From NCBI GenBank assembly GCA_026826555.1, contig JAKSZT010033836.1:210216-274215 (forward strand): a stretch of 64,000 bases of DNA. Direction: 5' to 3'. Source of the stretch: Tolypeutes matacus. Its lineage: Eukaryota; Chordata; Mammalia; Cingulata; Chlamyphoridae. Positions 60,330 to 64,000 of this stretch are shown piece by piece; within the stretch, counting starts at the first letter, position 1, and each line of letters begins with the position of its first letter. Position numbers and translations under genes: made by a program. The notes beneath the pieces were generated by a model. That model ran no database searches and had not been told where the DNA came from. It was given only the letters and a program-made list of their open reading frames with translations.

Positions 60330-60900
60330 TATGGAGAGATGCTCAATTAGGGAATGGCAATTAGGGAAATGCAAAATAAAATTATTTTTAGTTATGAGAT
60401 TGAAATTTTTTTTTATAAGATACAATATTTGGCATAGATAATGGTGAGGAAAATGGGTCACTTCAGTTATTATTTATGAGGATGCAAATGGGAGACAAAT
60501 TTTACGGCATGATTACCCATGGTTTACCAAATAAAAAGGCCCAAGGACTTTAACCTGGCTATTTCACTTACTACAGATATAATTATACGTATCACAAAGA
60601 CAATTGCTGCAGTGTAATTGTCTAGAGTGGTGAAAAGCTGAGAAAAAAAATTCCAATTTTCATCATTATTGGACAAAAAAGTAAGGTATTGCTGAGCAAC
60701 CATTAAAAGGAACTGAAGCATAGCTCTATGTACAGATATGAAATTGTCTTCAAGGTGCATTTTAAAGTAAGAAGGGCAGAATAATATACACACATTTCTG
60801 GCCACTTTTATAAATTTATTAACTGCTGTGTGACAGATCTTGTAGACATTATTAGAGACATAAAGTTTAATAATGTAATAATCACTGGCTATGCATACCT
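60330..60900 (+). repeat. Old L1 ORF2 3' fragment, sense (tentative)
   Basis: Decayed matches to the ORF2 C-terminus and start of the 3' UTR of old L1: 'ttagggaaatgcaaaataaa' near 60362, 'gcaaccattaaaaggaact' near 60696, and 'tagctctatgtacagatatg' near 60720. A 135-codon minus-strand frame here (60931-60524) is a chance opening. Confidence 0.5.
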
Positions 60901-61604
60901 TAGAGCCTAGTAAGGGATGGGGCAAACCCACTTGATATGATTTCCTTTGATGTGCTGAATATGGTGAGAAGCTAGAAACCTAGAACAAAATTTCTCTGGG
61001 AAGATATGATGTCAGTATTGAAGCATGAAGCATTAGTTGCATTTAAGGAAATAAAGATGAAAATGAATTCCTAAAAGAGAGAATATTACAAATGCCCAAA
61101 CCATCTCAGCATTGTTAACACTACCCTCCCTGCACCTGGTTGATTTACAAACATCACCTAATGGTTTGTGTTTTTGACCACACATTTATTATCTTACATG
61201 CTCTCTTTGGCATAATGTTCTCTTCAAATGTATTCTTCTTTATTCTATTTCCCTAGGAATTTATGATTTGATTTATCTCTACATTTCCAGTTAACTTTAC
61301 CTGGGATCTAGCCACCAATTCTACTTGGTTGCACAATCAATAAGAACCAGGGATCAGACTGCCCTTATATGGAACTTAAATTTGTTTTTAAACATTTCAA
61401 AAATCCAGCTATGCATACTCCCCTAGTTATCCCTCTCACCCATGATTCAGCCTGGGACAAAGGCAAGGCAAACCTTGGACATCCAGATTAAGATATCAGA
61501 AAGTTGCCAGGTTTGAAGTGGAAAAGTATGAAAAGCATCATTACTAATATTTAACAAACCTCAGGCTTTATTGAAAATAAAGCCTTCCAAAATGGCTGAT
61601 ATCA
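60901..61604. other. Intergenic, no gene seen
   Basis: Unassigned sequence before the next antisense L1. Confidence 0.5.
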
Positions 61605-62678
61605 TTGGATGTTCAAGAAAAATTTACAGCTGGAAAATATTCCTTTGTATGTATATATCACATTTTGTTAATCCATTCATCTATTGTTGGACACTTGTGT
61701 TACTTCCAACTTTTGGCAATAATGAATAATGCTGTTATGAACATTGGTGTACATTTATCTTATCATGCTCCTGCTTTAAATTCTTCTGGTTTATACCCAG
61801 CAGTGGTATTGTTGGATGATATGGAAATTCTGTAGTTAAGGTCTTGAGAAACTGATAAAATGTCCAGTACAATGACTACATCATTCTGTATTCCCATCAG
61901 CAGTAGATCAGTGTTTCCATTCTTCCACATTCTCTCCAACACCCATAGTTCTCTCTTTTTTAATAGTCATGAGTCTAATAGGTGTAAAATGATACCTCAT
62001 GGTAGTTTTGATATGCATTACCCTAATAGCTAGTGATGTTGAGCATCTTTCCATGTGATTTTTAGCCATTTGAATTTCCTTTTAGGAAAAGTGTCTATTC
62101 AAATCTCATGGTCATTTTTTAAAATGGGTTGTTTGTCTTTTTATTTTCAAGATGAAGGATTTCTTTTTATATGCTGGATATTAGGCCCTTATCGGGTGCT
62201 TCCCAAACATTTTCTCCCATTGAGTAGGCTGACATTTTGCTTTTTTGACAAACTCCTTTGAAGCACAAAAGTTTTTAATTTTGACGAGGTTGCATTTACC
62301 TATTTTTTTTCTTTTTATTTGCTTGAGATTTGGTTGTAAAGTTTATGAAACCATTTACTACTACAAGATCTCATAGATGTTTCTCTACATTATCTTCAAG
62401 GAGATTTATGATCTTGGCTCTTATAGTTATGTCTTTGATCTATCTTTAGTTAATTTTTGTTCAGGGCATGAGATGGTGTACCTCTCTCATTCTTTTGGAT
62501 ATGGATATTCAGTTCTCTCAGCACCATTTCTTGAGGAGGCCATTCTGTCCTTTTTGAAGTGCCTGGGTGGCCTTGTTGAATATCACTTGACCATATATTG
62601 GAGGATCTATATGAGGACTCTCAATTCACTTCCCTTAGTCAGTATGTCTACCCATGTGCCAATACATTACAGTTTTTA

Positions 62679-63432
62679 AAGTATATTTTAAAGGAATTTT
62701 ATTTATTTATTTATTTTTACCACACTAATGAAAGGTGTTTAACAATAGGGTGGTATATGGGAACTCTACACTTCATGACCAGTTCCTCTATAATCCTACA
62801 ACTCCCCCACAAACAACAACAAAATGCACAAGGAAACAATCTACCATAAATGAGTCTACAAATACAATAACAAGAAAAAAAATTAAATGGAGGAAGGTTC
62901 AACCATCATTGGAGTGAGGTATTTTAGCTCCATTTTACAGATAAGGAAATGGAGGATAAGTGATAAAAGACTCACTCTAAACTCTATACTCTTTCCATTA
63001 TACTACTCTGCTTTGGAGAGAATAGGCAATTAATGTTACTCCTGACTCTTAAAGGAACTTTAGATTACATACATGTTACATAAAAAGTATAGGGCATTCC
63101 CATATGCCCCACTCCTTCCCCCTCTCACACTTTCCCACATTAACAATATCCTTCATTAGTATGGTACATTTATTAAAATTGATGAACACATATTGAAGCA
63201 TTGACACAAACTGTGGATGATAATTTACATTATAGTTTACACTCTGTCCCATGCAATTTTGTTAGTTATGACAAAATATATAATGATCTGTATCCATCAT
63301 TGCAACATAATGCAGGACAATTTCAATACCCTGAAAATGCCCCCCATATTACACAAATTTTTTGCTGTCTCTCCCCTCAGATCCTCTGGTGGCCATTGCC
63401 TTCATATCAATGATACAAGTTCTTCCATGCAG
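62679..63432 (-). mobile_element. L1 3' end plus transduced flank (with MIR)
   Basis: On the minus strand there is first an L1 3' UTR terminus (63432-63050, ending 'tatgtaatctaaagttcc'). Then come about 340 bases of other DNA that include a MIR and an opposing L1-end scrap ('gggtggtatatgggaactc' on plus, near 62748). Last is an A-rich tail with (AAAT)n (plus-strand T-rich, 62696-62720). This order is that of an L1 transcript that read through its own end. The direct repeats at the borders (acag-ttt / gcag-gttt) are short and uncertain. Confidence 0.6.
62915..63015 (+). repeat. MIR SINE fragment
   Basis: It matches the mammal-wide MIR 3' half by memory: 'ctccattttacagataagga' near 62929 and 'actctttccattatactact' near 62987, ending CTCTGC. 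It is an ancient element sitting within a younger insertion. Confidence 0.72.
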
Positions 63433-64000
63433 GTTTGATCACTGTTGCTTTACAGTATGCATTAAAGTCAAGTAGCATGATTCCTCCAAATTCTTTATGC
63501 CTTTTCAAGAAGTTTTTGGCTAATCTGTGTCCCTTGCCCTTCCAAATAAATTTCTTAATTGCCTTTCCAAATTCTGGAAAAAATGCTGTTGTAATTTTTA
63601 TTGGGATTTTGTTAAATCATAAAATAATTTAGGAAGGACAGACATCATAATGATGTTTAGTCTTCCAATCCATGATCATGGAGTATTCTTCCATTTATTT
63701 GTCTTCTTTGGTTTTCTTTTAAAATATTATAAAGTTTTCTGTGTGAAAGTCCTTTACATCTTAAGGTAATTTATTCCTGGTTATTTGATTCTTTTAGTTG
63801 CTAGTGAGAATGCAATTTTTACTTGATTCTTCCTCAGATTTTTCATTATTGTTGTACAGAATTGCTACTGATTTTTTAATGCTGATCTTATTATATCCTG
63901 CCACTTTTCTGAACTCATTTATCAGCTTTATATGTTTAGTTGTAAGTTTTTCAAGGCTTTCTATGTATAGGGTCATGTCATCTACAAAAGTGAAATTTTT

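Larger units (their letters stand above)
61605..64000 (-). mobile_element. L1 ORF2, antisense, interrupted; runs off the window
   Basis: Antisense ORF2 C-terminal part is at 61605-62678 ('ccttatcgggtgcttccca', 'tttatgaaaccatttacta') and the preceding reverse-transcriptase part at 63433-64000 ('gtcttccaatccatgatca' near 63660, 'tatagggtcatgtcatctac' at 63966, opposite FADD). The two halves join in register across the insertion: 'cattacag' then 'tttgatcactgttgc'. There is no intact frame. Confidence 0.8.

Noticed and set aside
60524..60931. 135-codon minus-strand frame
   Set aside because: It falls in old L1-derived sequence, has no domain and no homologue in the window.

Overview
The window looks like nuclear DNA of a placental mammal. 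It is AT-rich, it carries no intact cellular gene, and most of it consists of LINE-1 (L1) copies of different ages, LTR-retrotransposon remnants and a few SINEs. The style of the L1 3' ends, the LTRs and the tRNA-derived SINE matches what I remember of xenarthran genomes (sloth or armadillo, sloth slightly preferred). That assignment is from memory and was not checked against a repeat library.

Layout. 1-2775: processed pseudogene of the kinesin gene KIF1C, read from the end of the motor domain through the FHA domain to the 3' UTR and poly(A) signal; its 5' part lies outside the window. 2786-4880: an L1 3' end, then an ERVL-type LTR with about 1 kb of degenerate internal sequence. 4881-14135: three antisense L1 remnants, the last split by a solo ERVL LTR with a clean 5-bp target duplication. 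14140-17597: two plus-strand L1 5' pieces, one hosting a dimeric tRNA-derived SINE. 17598-26850: a full-length but inactivated plus-strand L1 of about 9.2 kb. 26851-30244: single-copy-looking DNA with an olfactory receptor (OR4-like) pseudogene at 28118-29082. 30245-34255: an internally deleted minus-strand L1 with tandem modules in both UTRs. 34462-43640: a second full-length inactivated L1 of the same family as the first. 43641-52200: L1 fragments, a solo ERVL LTR, a (CA)n tract, a SINE, and another plus-strand L1 carrying a solo LTR with a 6-bp target duplication. 52620-58550: an old antisense L1 interrupted by a younger L1 end and by a two-LTR element that itself holds a nested LTR. 58551-61604: mostly unassigned DNA with one old L1 piece. 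61605-64000: an antisense L1 interrupted by what looks like an L1 3' end plus transduced flank containing a MIR.

There is no operon-like organisation. The relations between parts are insertion order and shared ancestry. The least ordinary features are in the L1 family with the two 9-kb copies. Its 5' UTR has an in-frame 213-bp duplication underlying a long antisense open frame, and its 3' UTR is composite and about 2.6 kb long.
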